Source of the DNA: an uncultured Acidobacteriota bacterium
Lineage (GTDB): Bacteria; Acidobacteriota; UBA6911; CAINFC01
DNA: 51,501 nt
Reading direction: 5' to 3'
Assembly: GCA_903847975.1 (NCBI GenBank)
Contig: CAINFC010000035.1
Span: 1-51,501, forward strand
Under the pieces are notes generated by a model, which worked only from the letters and a program-made list of their open reading frames with translations, was not told the DNA's origin and searched no databases. Below, piece by piece: positions 8,564-16,627 of this stretch (position 1 is its first letter; each line of letters opens with the position of its first letter). Both the position numbers and the translations under genes were made by a program.

Positions 8564-9437
8564 CCCTTCCCGACGCCAGGGCCGCTTCCTCGGGGAGCTG
8601 CCGCTGCTGGCCGGTCCACCGGTCCTGTGGCTCACGGTTTTTTTCCTGGTACCTGTGGCGATGGTCATGGCCTTCAGCTTTGTGGAAAGCTACCGCCACG
8701 GAGTGTCTGACTTCCAGTTCACCCTGGAGCACTACCGGCAGGCGCTGGATCCCGTCTACCCCAGGGTTCTCTGGCGCTCGATCGTCTACTCCGCCGTCTC
8801 GACGGCCTTCACCCTGCTGCTCGCCTTCCCTGCCGCCTGCTATATCGCCTTCTCGCCCCCGCGTCGACAGAAGTGGCTGCTCTTTCTCGTCTTTCTCCCG
8901 CTCTGGGTCAATCTCCTGGTGCGCCTCTATTCGTTTATCGTGATCCTCAGCGCCGGCGGGCTTTTGAACCGGGTCCTGCAGGCCCTTTCCCTTACCCGCG
9001 AACCGGTGCAGCTGCTGAACACTCCCTTTGCCGTTCTTCTGGGTTTCGTCTACGGAAACCTGCCTTACATGATCCCGCCGATCTACACCGCCCTGGAGCG
9101 GATGAATCCCGCTCTGCTGGAGGCCTCCATGGACCTGGGTGCGGGCCGCGGGACCACCTTCCGGCGCATTGTGCTGCCGCAATCGGCCGCCGGAGTGGCC
9201 GCCGGGGTGACGCTCTGCTTCATTCCCACGCTCGGCAGCTTCCTTATTCCCGACATTCTGGGCGGCCCGGAAAGCCTGATGATCGGCAACCTGATCACCT
9301 CCCAGTTCCAGCAGGGCCGGAACTGGCCTTTCGGCAGCGCCCTTTCCTCACTGCTGGTGCTCCTCGTCATGCTCGGCATCTGCCTCTACCTGCGCGGCTT
9401 CGACCCAACGGCACCCCGGGAGGGAGCAAAGGAATAG
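8556..9437 (+). CDS. potB: polyamine-type ABC transporter permease, PotB-like
   Basis: The protein has 293 residues. The start chosen is the ATG inside the end of potA (8556); the open frame extends upstream but that part is potA in another frame. Six hydrophobic segments are visible, with the EAA loop EASMDLGAGRGTTFRRIVLP near residue 190 that contacts the ATPase. The ending GFDPTAP is short. It would form the heterodimeric channel with the permease half of the next gene, from which it is separated by a single base. The overlap on both sides argues for a single transcript. Confidence 0.9.
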   Translation: MTDPSRRQGRFLGELPLLAGPPVLWLTVFFLVPVAMVMAFSFVESYRHGVSDFQFTLEHYRQALDPVYPRVLWRSIVYSAVSTAFTLLLAFPAACYIAFSPPRRQKWLLFLVFLPLWVNLLVRLYSFIVILSAGGLLNRVLQALSLTREPVQLLNTPFAVLLGFVYGNLPYMIPPIYTALERMNPALLEASMDLGAGRGTTFRRIVLPQSAAGVAAGVTLCFIPTLGSFLIPDILGGPESLMIGNLITSQFQQGRNWPFGSALSSLLVLLVMLGICLYLRGFDPTAPREGAKE

Positions 9438-9438
9438 T

Positions 9439-11292
9439 ATGGCCGGCCAACTCTCCCGCCGCAACGATCTCGGGCTGGGGCAGGGAGCCTTCCTCCGGTA
9501 TTCCACAGGGTTGTGCCTTTTCTTCCTTGTGGCGCCGCTGGTGGTCCTGGTGGTGTACTCCTTCAATGGCTCCAGCCAGGTGACCGTCTGGGAAGGCTTC
9601 AGTCTGAAATGGTTTGCGGCGACGATCTCCGACCGGGAGCTGTGGATTGCCATCCGCAACTCGATGATCGTTGCCGGCCTGAGCGCGTTGATTTCCACCG
9701 CTCTCGGCACGCTGACCGCCCTGTCCCTCGGGCGCTATGTCTTCCGGGGCCGGCGGATCCTGGCCGGATTGCTGTACGTTCCGGTGGTCCTGCCGGAGAT
9801 CATCCTGGGAATCGCGCTGCTGGTGCTCTTCGTGCTGCTCGATATCCAGCGCGGCTTCCTGACCGTAGTCTGCGGGCATGTGACCTTCAGCTTCCCTTTT
9901 GTGGGCCTGATGATCCTGGCGCGCGTCCAGACGCTGGACCGGACCCAGGAAGAGGCCAGCCTGGACCTGGGCGCCTCGCCGTGGCGCACCTTCCGCAGGG
10001 TGATCCTGCCGCCGCTGACCCCCGCCCTGCTGTCCGCGATGCTCTTTGCCTTCACCATAAGCCTCGACGATTTCGTGGTGACCTTTTTTACCACCGGCCC
10101 GGGTGTGACCACCCTGCCGTTGAAGGTCTACTCCCTGGTCAAGTTCGGATTGACGCCGGCGATCAACGTCATCTCAACCCTCATGATCGCCTTCACCCTG
10201 GTGGTCCTGCTGGCCGTCAACTGGATGCAGGAGGACGGCACACGGCAGCGCCTGGGCATGCGCCTGGGGGGCGGCCTGGCGGCCGCGCTGGTGCTGCTGC
10301 TGGTGATGTCCGTTCTCGGGGAGCGGAGGCAGTCCCGGCTGGTCGTTGCCACCTGGCCCAACTATTTCGACCAGGGGGTACTCGACGAGTTCGAGGCACG
10401 CACCGGCATTCATGTCATTCTTTCCTATTTCAACGACAACGAGGAGATGCTGGCCAAAACCTCCTTCGGCAAGCCCGGGATCGACCTGGTGACCCCGGCC
10501 GGCTTCATGATTGAGATCATGGGGAAGCAGGGCCTGCTTTCTCCCTTGGACCCGGACCGCCTTCCCAACCTGCGCTATCTGGACGAACGTTTCCGTCGGC
10601 TGCCCTTCGACCCGACCGGCCGCTACTACGTGCCCTACACCTACGGCTTCACGGGCCTTTTCTATGACAGCACGAAAGTGACCGAACCGGTCGACAGCTG
10701 GCGGCTGCTCTGGGACGAGCGCTACCGGGGCAGGCTGCTGATGTTCGACGACATGCTCGAAAATTTCGACCTGGCCCACCGCCTGCTGGGTTTCCGGCTG
10801 GTGGATCGCGATACCGCGCACCTGGACGCCGCCTTCGCACTGCTCCAGCAGCAGCGCCCCCTGCTGCGCAAGCACGAGAGCAACCTGGTCAACGAGATGC
10901 TGCTCGGCGGTGAAGTGGTCGCCGCCCAGAACTGGAACGGGAACGCGATGCGCCTCAACCGCAAGCACCCGCAGTTCAAGTTCCTGATCCCCAAGGAAGG
11001 AACGCTGCTTTTCGTGGACACCCTCTGTCTGCTCCAGACCGCCCCGAATCCGGCCGCCGCCTACGCCTTCGTCAACTATCTGCTCGAACCGGCCAATGCG
11101 CAGCGCAACATGCAGGGCATCCTTTATGCCATGCCGAATCCGGAAGCCCGCCGCAGGATGCCGCCGGAACTGCGGGACGACACCACCCTTTTCCCGCCGA
11201 TCACGGACATGTCGCAGCTCAGCGTGATGGCCGACCTGGGCCCCTTTCTCCAGGAGGTGCGGAAGCGCTGGATCCGGCTGAAGACGGAATAA
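9439..11292 (+). CDS. potCD: fused permease and substrate-binding protein, PotC-PotD-like
   Basis: The protein has 617 residues and carries two normally separate parts. Residues about 1-265 are a PotC-like permease with six membrane segments and the EAA loop EASLDLGASPWRTFRRVILP near 175. Residues about 275-295 form one further membrane helix (GGLAAALVLLLVMSVLG). Residues about 300-617 are a PotD/PotF-like binding domain beginning LVVATWPNYFDQGVLDEF. The frame is continuous with no stop or shift at the join. The extra helix would tether the binding domain to the outer face of the membrane. PotCD fusions are known in some bacteria. Ligand identity (spermidine, putrescine or another cation) is not settled by the sequence. 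Confidence 0.9.
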   Translation: MAGQLSRRNDLGLGQGAFLRYSTGLCLFFLVAPLVVLVVYSFNGSSQVTVWEGFSLKWFAATISDRELWIAIRNSMIVAGLSALISTALGTLTALSLGRYVFRGRRILAGLLYVPVVLPEIILGIALLVLFVLLDIQRGFLTVVCGHVTFSFPFVGLMILARVQTLDRTQEEASLDLGASPWRTFRRVILPPLTPALLSAMLFAFTISLDDFVVTFFTTGPGVTTLPLKVYSLVKFGLTPAINVISTLMIAFTLVVLLAVNWMQEDGTRQRLGMRLGGGLAAALVLLLVMSVLGERRQSRLVVATWPNYFDQGVLDEFEARTGIHVILSYFNDNEEMLAKTSFGKPGIDLVTPAGFMIEIMGKQGLLSPLDPDRLPNLRYLDERFRRLPFDPTGRYYVPYTYGFTGLFYDSTKVTEPVDSWRLLWDERYRGRLLMFDDMLENFDLAHRLLGFRLVDRDTAHLDAAFALLQQQRPLLRKHESNLVNEMLLGGEVVAAQNWNGNAMRLNRKHPQFKFLIPKEGTLLFVDTLCLLQTAPNPAAAYAFVNYLLEPANAQRNMQGILYAMPNPEARRRMPPELRDDTTLFPPITDMSQLSVMADLGPFLQEVRKRWIRLKTE

Positions 11293-11368
11293 GCGCGAGG
11301 TTCTGCCATCCGCAGGAGCCTTTCCGCCCCCGGAGGAGGACGTGGGGGTCCTCAAGGATTTGTATTCA

Positions 11369-11640
11369 GCAAGGCGGGCGGAAGGCCCGCTAACATAATA
11401 GCCTGGGGTGGAGCACAGCGGAGCCCCAGGTCGGCTTGCTTTACATACGGAGGGCTGAAAGTCCGAGCCCCATCCTCTGGGATCGATCCTTTACAAAGAT
11501 TTTTGTCCGGGACCACCCTTATAGGGATAGGATGAGAGAATGTCTCGGGCTTTCAGCCCTTATGTATAAACGAACTGCGCACCTGGGGCTGCGCTTCGCC
11601 TCACCCCCAGGCTATTATGTGCCGGGCCTTTGGCCCTTGC
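11369..11640. repeat. 272-base imperfect inverted-repeat element
   Basis: Two arms, about 11369-11475 and 11529-11640, are imperfect inverse copies. Both begin GCAAGG and contain CATAATAGCCTGGGG, then a CCTGGGG...CCCCAGG hairpin, then GGGCTGAAAG. The centre is about 50 bases. No open frame resembling a transposase fits. The first in-frame ATG of the following sulfate-binding gene (11617) lies in the right arm and is therefore not credible as a start. The arrangement resembles nonautonomous palindromic repeats common in large-genome bacteria. The flanking 11293-11368 holds nothing I can identify. Confidence 0.75.
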
Positions 11641-11693
11641 CTTTTTTCGTCGCCATTATTCCTGGCGGCGGGCGGAATCCACTTGCATAGGGT

Positions 11694-11719
11694 GCTATAT
11701 AGTTATATACTATATAAGC
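11694..11719 (+). promoter_or_regulatory. AT-rich palindrome upstream of the sulfate-type transporter
   Basis: TATATAGT and ACTATATA are perfect inverse arms of eight bases around a five-base spacer. The site is 39 bases before the GTG start chosen for the binding protein. It could be an operator, or a promoter with its -10 in the right arm. Its base composition is unlike the surroundings. Confidence 0.45.
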
Positions 11720-11757
11720 TTTACCGGCGTCAATTATCGAATCGAGCAACGAACAGA

Positions 11758-12795
11758 GTGGTCCACAAACACGGCAGCCTGGCGCTTTCACTGGGGACGG
11801 CCCTGCTCGGAGCAGCGGTTGTTCTGTGGACAATATGGCCGTTGCTGCCGGTCGGGCGGAGTACCCGGCCGCGAACCCTCCTGGTATATGGCTTTGCCAT
11901 TGTCGAAAAAACTTTGACCCGGAGCATATTCCCCGCATTTCAAAAGAAATGGAAAGATCGAACCGGCGAGGAACTGGAGGTAATCGGTTCCTTCGGCGGT
12001 TCCGGTACGATTACTAACCAGTTGATCATGGGGGTCCCCGCCGAACTGGCCATTCTTTCCACCGAACTGGACCTGTTGCGCCTCCGGCAGGCCGGGGTTT
12101 TGCAAACGGAGGCCTGGAAAGAGCTTCCCCACCAAGGCATCGTAAACCGCACCCCATTTGTCATCCTGGTGGGCCGGGGCAATCCGAAGGGAATTCGGGA
12201 GTTTGCCGATCTGGCCCGACCGGGCGTCCGGATCGTCCATCCCGATCCTCTCACCTCAGGGGCCGCCAACTGGGCCATCATGGCGGAATACGGAGCGGCA
12301 TTAAGGCGTCCGGGTGCGTCCTCCGCCGACGGTCAGGCCCTGCTCCTCGGCATCTGGCGCAATGTGGTGTCGCAAGCCGGCAGCGGGCGGGCCGCCCGCA
12401 CTCAATTCGACAACGGGTTCGGGGATGTCCTGATTACCTACGAGCAGGACATCCTGGGCAACAGCGAAACAGGTTCCCGGCCCTTTGAAATCGTTTATCC
12501 ACGCAGCACGATTTCCAGCGAGCACACGGTGGTGGCCATCAACAAGCACATCCGGCCCGGGCAGCGGGAACTTGTCCGGGCATTCCTCGATTTCCTGTGG
12601 AGTGATGAGGCGCAGCGTCTCTTCGTAAAGGACGGATTCCGCAGCGTCGAGGATCGGTTCAACCGCGGCAACCCGAAATTCGGAACGGTTCCCGATCTGT
12701 TTCTTATCCATGATTTTGGCGGCTGGCTGGAAGCCAAGAAGAACATCATTGACGGAATTTGGAAAGACAAGGTTCTCCGGGAGATACGGCCATGA
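11758..12795 (+). CDS. sulfate/thiosulfate-type ABC transporter binding protein
   Basis: About 345 residues are predicted from GTG at 11758. The open frame begins in the upstream repeat, so the first ATG is rejected. After a hydrophobic N-terminal helix (about 10-30) the mature part follows the CysP/Sbp pattern: LLVYGFAIVEKTL, then GSFGGSGTITNQL, then HPDPLTSGAANWAIMAEYG, and FDNGFGDVLITYEQD. These surround the oxyanion site in the family. The helix may remain as a membrane anchor. The stop overlaps the permease start (ATGA). It would deliver sulfate or a related tetrahedral anion (molybdate or tungstate are alternatives). The start has only a weak ribosome site, so it is the least certain point. 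Confidence 0.82.
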   Translation: MVHKHGSLALSLGTALLGAAVVLWTIWPLLPVGRSTRPRTLLVYGFAIVEKTLTRSIFPAFQKKWKDRTGEELEVIGSFGGSGTITNQLIMGVPAELAILSTELDLLRLRQAGVLQTEAWKELPHQGIVNRTPFVILVGRGNPKGIREFADLARPGVRIVHPDPLTSGAANWAIMAEYGAALRRPGASSADGQALLLGIWRNVVSQAGSGRAARTQFDNGFGDVLITYEQDILGNSETGSRPFEIVYPRSTISSEHTVVAINKHIRPGQRELVRAFLDFLWSDEAQRLFVKDGFRSVEDRFNRGNPKFGTVPDLFLIHDFGGWLEAKKNIIDGIWKDKVLREIRP

Positions 12796-13628
12796 ATTCC
12801 AAGGAAACAAAGGAACGGGAAAGATCATCGCTCCTGCCGGCCGGATTTCTGGTACTGGTCATGCTGCCCCTCATGCTCCTGCCGCTGGCAGCCGTCTTTT
12901 TATTTGCCCTCGAAGAAGGCCCCCGGATGTTCCTGGCGGCCCTCGTTACCCGGGATGCGCTTTTTTCCTTGCGGTTCAGCCTGATCATCGCCTTCCTCAC
13001 CGCCGCCATCAACCTGGTCCTCGGAACCTTTGCCGCCTTTGTCCTGAGCAAGACCCGCTTCCCGGGAAGGCATCAGCTCGGTATCATCCTGAACCTGCCG
13101 GTAGCCATTCCCACGGTCGTCGTCGGCACCTCCCTCCTGCTCCTCTGGGGGCCCATCGGTATCATCGGGAAGATGCTGGACCCCTTGGGGATTCAGCCCA
13201 TGTTTACGGTCTTCGGGGTTCTCCTGGCCCACATTTTCGTAACTTTTCCTTACATGGTGGGTGCGGTCAAGCCGGTCCTGGACGACCTGCCGATCACCTA
13301 TGAAGAGGCGGCCATTACGATGGGCGCCACTCGATGGCAGACGTTTTACCACGTTGTTTTTCCCGCACTGCGCGGAGGGATGATCACCGGCGCCCTCCTT
13401 GCCTTTGCCCACAGCCTGGGAGAATTCGGAGCCACGGTCATGGTTTCGGGAAATCTCCGGTTGCGAACGCAAACGGCACCCCTTTACATCTTCTCCCAGT
13501 TCGAAAGCGGCAACCTTGCCGCCGCTAATTCCGTTGCCGCGATCCTGGCGGTACTTTCCTTTGTCCTGTTCTCCCTGATTCTCTATTGGACCGCACAGAG
13601 CGGCTCCCGGAAAGTCAGGCAGGGGTAA
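12792..13628 (+). CDS. sulfate-type ABC transporter permease, CysT-like
   Basis: The protein has 278 residues from the ATG overlapping the upstream stop. Six membrane segments are visible, and the EAA loop reads EEAAITMGATRWQTFYHVVF near residue 177. Segment ILNLPVAIPTVVVGTSLLLL and the motif AHSLGEFGATVMVSG are the hallmarks of CysT/ModB-like permeases. Sulfate importers usually have two permeases, CysT and CysW; only one is present here, so a homodimer is likely, as in molybdate systems. The next gene begins 68 bases later with its own strong ribosome site. Confidence 0.87.
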   Translation: MNSKETKERERSSLLPAGFLVLVMLPLMLLPLAAVFLFALEEGPRMFLAALVTRDALFSLRFSLIIAFLTAAINLVLGTFAAFVLSKTRFPGRHQLGIILNLPVAIPTVVVGTSLLLLWGPIGIIGKMLDPLGIQPMFTVFGVLLAHIFVTFPYMVGAVKPVLDDLPITYEEAAITMGATRWQTFYHVVFPALRGGMITGALLAFAHSLGEFGATVMVSGNLRLRTQTAPLYIFSQFESGNLAAANSVAAILAVLSFVLFSLILYWTAQSGSRKVRQG

Positions 13629-13696
13629 GGTCGGGAGCATGAGGGCGGCAACAGGATTGCAAAGACGAGGGCAGACGTCCTAAAAAGGAGACGAAT

Positions 13697-14851
13697 ATGG
13701 CGATTTGTATGGCGGGGATCAGCAAATGGTTCGGTAAAAATCAAGTCGTCAAGGAACTGTCTCTGCGGGTGGCCGACGGGGAGTTTCTGGTGCTCCTCGG
13801 CGCAAGCGGCAGCGGCAAGAGTACGGTCCTGCGCATGGTAGCGGGTTTGACCATGCCCGATACGGGGCAAATCCTGCTGAACGGCATGGACATCACCCGG
13901 ACAAAACCCCAGGAACGGGGCTTCGGATACGTGTTTCAGAATTATTCCATCTTCCCACACATGACGGTCGCCGAAAACATCGCCTTCGGCTTGAAGATAC
14001 GAAAAAAGAATCCCGCGGAACGGCGGGAGAGGGTGGAGAACCTTCTGCACCTGGTCGGAATGGAGGGTCTGGGGGAGCGCTATGCCGGGCAGCTCAGCGG
14101 AGGGCAGCTGCAGCGTGTGGCGCTCGCCCGTTCTTTGGCTTACGATCCGAAGGTACTGCTTCTGGACGAACCCTTTGGAGCCCTTGACGCCAAGATACGT
14201 GTCCAGCTCCGCCATTCGGTTCGAAACATCGTCCGGGAAATCGGCGTAACCACCATTATGGTCACCCATGATCAGGACGAGGCATTTGAAATGGCCGATC
14301 GGATCGCAGTCCTGAATCAGGGACGCATCGAGCAAGTGGGGGGAGCCAGCGATATTTATTACAACCCGACCACCTGCTTTACGGCGAATTTTGTCGGCGA
14401 CATGAATATGTTCGAGGGAACCGTGACCGGGTCGGATACGGAAAATTGCGAAATCGGACTTTCGGGAGGTGTTCGCATCCGTCGGCGGGGGAAACATCCT
14501 TTTCTGCCGGGGCAGAGGGTCCTGTACGGAGTCCGTCCCGAACAGATGCGGGTTAGCCTGCTCGAGCCGGCCTCCCATGAGAACGGGATTCCGGGCGTCA
14601 TCGAAAATTGCCTGTTTCTGGGAAGGACCTCGCAGTATGGCATCCGGCTCTCCGATCGCCGCCTGCTCTCCGTATGTCTCTTGAACTACCTCTTCATGGA
14701 CGGGATGACCGTGCCCTACGAAATGAACGAGGAAGTCTGGCTGATCTGGAGTCAGGGAGCAGGAATTATCCTGGCGCATGGGGAAATATCCGTTGGCCCG
14801 ACCGCATTTGAAATGGAACCGGAGGGACGCCGCCAGGGATTCGAAGGCTGA
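13697..14851 (+). CDS. ABC transporter ATP-binding protein for the sulfate-type system
   Basis: The protein has 384 residues after AAAAGGAG. Walker A is GASGSGKST (35-43); the signature LSGGQLQRVALARS lies near 133-146 and Walker B (LLLDEPFGALDAK) near 155-165. A TOBE region follows from about 280. Its tail (NEEVWLIWSQGAG) closely matches the tail of the PotA-like protein at 7481, more than a typical CysA. It therefore looks like a PotA-type ATPase serving a sulfate-type binding protein and permease, probably after duplication of the neighbouring transporter gene. Substrate is set by the other two subunits. No obvious terminator follows. Confidence 0.88.
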   Translation: MAICMAGISKWFGKNQVVKELSLRVADGEFLVLLGASGSGKSTVLRMVAGLTMPDTGQILLNGMDITRTKPQERGFGYVFQNYSIFPHMTVAENIAFGLKIRKKNPAERRERVENLLHLVGMEGLGERYAGQLSGGQLQRVALARSLAYDPKVLLLDEPFGALDAKIRVQLRHSVRNIVREIGVTTIMVTHDQDEAFEMADRIAVLNQGRIEQVGGASDIYYNPTTCFTANFVGDMNMFEGTVTGSDTENCEIGLSGGVRIRRRGKHPFLPGQRVLYGVRPEQMRVSLLEPASHENGIPGVIENCLFLGRTSQYGIRLSDRRLLSVCLLNYLFMDGMTVPYEMNEEVWLIWSQGAGIILAHGEISVGPTAFEMEPEGRRQGFEG

Positions 14852-14897
14852 TACCTGGGTACCTCCCGTCTGCCGGTGACAGGCCCTGGCGCTTTTC

Positions 14898-14972
14898 TTC
14901 CCGCTCTTCCTTTCTTCCTGCAAGCCCAGTCTTTTCACAGGAAGACGGGAAAATCGGGAAGGAAGAAAGAAG
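14898..14972. repeat. dispersed GGAAGA-rich palindromic repeat, copy 1
   Basis: The segment has a pyrimidine-rich half (CTTCCCGCTCTTCCTTTC) and, after CTTTTCACAGGAAGACGGGAA, a purine-rich half. It closely matches 23113-23188, and a tandem remnant of the same word lies at 17406-17432. No gene is apparent in 14852-15173, the 322-base gap that holds this and the next three repeats. Confidence 0.7.
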
Positions 14973-14999
14973 CCGTCCGTGAATTTCGGATGGGGAGAG

Positions 15000-15045
15000 G
15001 GACTTTTTACGAATCCGTCAGCCTTGATTGCCCGGCGAAAAGTCC
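15000..15045. repeat. 46-base GGACTTTTT element, copy 1
   Basis: The element begins GGACTTTTTACGAATCCGTC and ends GCGAAAAGTCC, so its ends are inverse copies. It has the same length and end sequence as the element at 36029-36074, which lies in the opposite orientation. The flank TGGGGAGAG is also shared. Confidence 0.7.
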
Positions 15046-15056
15046 GTTTTGGAATT

Positions 15057-15127
15057 CAGAATCCAGAAGATAGAATTCAGAATAGAAGCAACCTGTAGAA
15101 ATAATGTTTTTTCTATTCTGGATTCTG
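15057..15127. repeat. AT-rich imperfect inverted repeat
   Basis: CAGAATCCAGAAGATAGAA at the left and TTCTATTCTGGATTCTG at the right are near-inverse copies, and TTCAGAAT recurs between them. The block is far lower in GC than its surroundings and could fold into a long hairpin 3' of the radical SAM gene. Confidence 0.55.
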
Positions 15128-15155
15128 GCACCTGCATTCTGACTTCCTGTTTTTC

Positions 15156-15193
15156 GGACTTTCTGCCGGGCCGTCAGCCTTGATTTTCCGGGC
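15156..15193. repeat. partial copy of the 46-base element overlapping a gene end
   Basis: GGACTTTCTGCC, then GTCAGCCTTGATT, repeat the interior of the 15000-15045 element in the same direction. The stop codon and last four codons of the radical SAM gene fall inside this copy. Confidence 0.55.
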
Positions 15194-16475
15194 TTTCCGG
15201 GAGGACGTCCATAAAGGCGCTGACGCTGAACATGGCGTGCCCCGCGCCCGGCGGCCCGTAGCCGGGAGGAACCATCAGCCGGTGGCGGCGGTGGGTTTCC
15301 CGCCAGAGCCGCAATAGACCGACGTGGTAGGCCAGCGGCGCGCCGCCCTGCGTGCGGCCCAGCTGGCTCATGGGCTCGGGGCACCAGGTGGTGAATCGCG
15401 GGCAGATCCCGCGGCTCATGTAAAACTCCAGCCCCTCGCCGGTGGAACGCAGCGCTTCCTCCACCGAGGAAAAGCCGTAAGGCGCGGACATCTCCACGCC
15501 GGCGACGAAATTGGGGATTACCCGCGAAGGTCCGAACACCTCGGCCGCCTCCAGAATCCGCTTCATCCAGAGATCCCGGCCCAGATACCGGGATTTCCCC
15601 GGGCAGAGCATTTCGAAAAGCCGCGCATCCCAGACCTCGTAATTGGGATGGTAGATGGAAAGGCCGCCGTCCTTCAGCCGCTGCAGTTCCTCGCGGGGAA
15701 GCGCCTGGGCGACCAGCTTGCCGGTCCAGCGCCCGGGGAAGCGGCTCTCGATGGCCAGCGGGTACTTGCCGTAGAATTCGGCTTCCGTTTCTCCGTGCAG
15801 GGTACCGTAGATGCTGCCGCCCGTAACCGTATAGGCCCGGCCGACGGTGTCCGTGGAGGCAATGATCTCCAGCGCCTCCAGGACCTCCTCGACGCTTTTG
15901 ATGCCGGTGTAGCTCTGCCCGGATTTCTGCCGGCGGCGGAAATTATGATTGATGTCGCAGAAGCGGCACTCGGTCTCCGGGCTGGAGTACTGGCAGAGCC
16001 GGTACACGGCCAGGTATAAAAGATATCCCCATTCGATGGTGGGGCAGATGTCGATCACCGGCTTTCCGCTGGACAGGCTGCGGCGGTAATATTCCGGCAC
16101 CGGGGGAAACTCCACGCCGCAAACCGGCTCTCCGTCCAGGGTCAGGCGGATGTCGTCCTCCGCTCCTGTTTCGATGCGGTAGGGCGAGCGGGGATGGTTT
16201 CGCACGGAAACCACCGTGGGGCGGAAGCGGAAGGCCCCTCCCGCAAGCCGCACTTCTTCCGGAGTGGAGGCGGCTGCTCCCTCGGCTTCCTCGGGAAGAT
16301 CCTGCAGGTCGAAGGAAAAAATGAAGTAGGACTTCCGCTTGCCCGCCGCCGCCCGCTGCCGGGCTTCCGGGCTGAAAGCCAGTCCGCGGCGCAGGATGTC
16401 TTCCTTGAAAACAGCTTCCGGTGGCAGGTCCGGATAGGCCCGGATCAGCCCGAGGACCTCATCAAGCGGCGGCAT
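15174..16475 (-). CDS. radical SAM protein of unknown function in the ccm cluster
   Basis: The protein has 433 residues with a start preceded by a purine-rich AGGGAT. The probable cluster ligands are Cys161, Cys170 and Cys173 (CQYSSPETECRFC), a CX8CX2C spacing rather than the usual CX3CX2C. A 150-residue N-terminal domain precedes them. Downstream strands such as YTVTGGSIYG and VIPNFVAGVEMS fit the radical SAM barrel, with conserved-looking CPRFTTWCPEP near the end. The gene begins 11 bases after ccmD on the same strand, so it is probably the last gene of the ccm operon. The last residues come from a repeat copy. A role in heme handling or peptide modification is possible, but no substrate can be assigned. 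Confidence 0.85.
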   Translation of the reverse strand: MPPLDEVLGLIRAYPDLPPEAVFKEDILRRGLAFSPEARQRAAAGKRKSYFIFSFDLQDLPEEAEGAAASTPEEVRLAGGAFRFRPTVVSVRNHPRSPYRIETGAEDDIRLTLDGEPVCGVEFPPVPEYYRRSLSSGKPVIDICPTIEWGYLLYLAVYRLCQYSSPETECRFCDINHNFRRRQKSGQSYTGIKSVEEVLEALEIIASTDTVGRAYTVTGGSIYGTLHGETEAEFYGKYPLAIESRFPGRWTGKLVAQALPREELQRLKDGGLSIYHPNYEVWDARLFEMLCPGKSRYLGRDLWMKRILEAAEVFGPSRVIPNFVAGVEMSAPYGFSSVEEALRSTGEGLEFYMSRGICPRFTTWCPEPMSQLGRTQGGAPLAYHVGLLRLWRETHRRHRLMVPPGYGPPGAGHAMFSVSAFMDVLPESPENQG

Positions 16476-16486
16476 ACCGCAGATCC

Positions 16487-16627
16487 CTACCCGGACCGAC
16501 GCTGATCCAGCTCCTGGCGGACCGATTCCAATTCCCGGGAGAGCTGCTTCTGCTTGCGGTAGATCCGCATCAGAAAAAGGAACAGCACAATCCAGACTAC
16601 CGCAAAACCGGAAAATAAATAGTTCAT
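16487..16627 (-). CDS. ccmD: CcmD-like small membrane protein
   Basis: The protein has 46 residues. The ATG at 16627 overlaps the ccmC stop (ATGA), which fixes the start; a longer frame upstream is ccmC in another frame. One membrane helix (FSGFAVVWIVLFLFLMRIY) is followed by a charged, coiled tail rich in Lys, Glu and Arg. That is the shape of CcmD, which helps release holo-CcmE from the CcmABC complex. Sequence identity in this family is always low, so placement between ccmC and the radical SAM gene carries most of the weight. Confidence 0.78.
   Translation of the reverse strand: MNYLFSGFAVVWIVLFLFLMRIYRKQKQLSRELESVRQELDQRRSG

Noticed and set aside
11617-11757. Extended N-terminus of the sulfate-binding protein
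   Set aside because: This part is the right arm of the inverted-repeat element and the AT-rich palindrome; the GTG at 11758 is the better start.
15174-16475. Radical SAM protein as the maturase of the 6085 peptide
   Set aside because: It is 9 kb away on the other strand in a ccm operon, and no peptide-recognition domain (RRE or SPASM-like Cys set) is evident.
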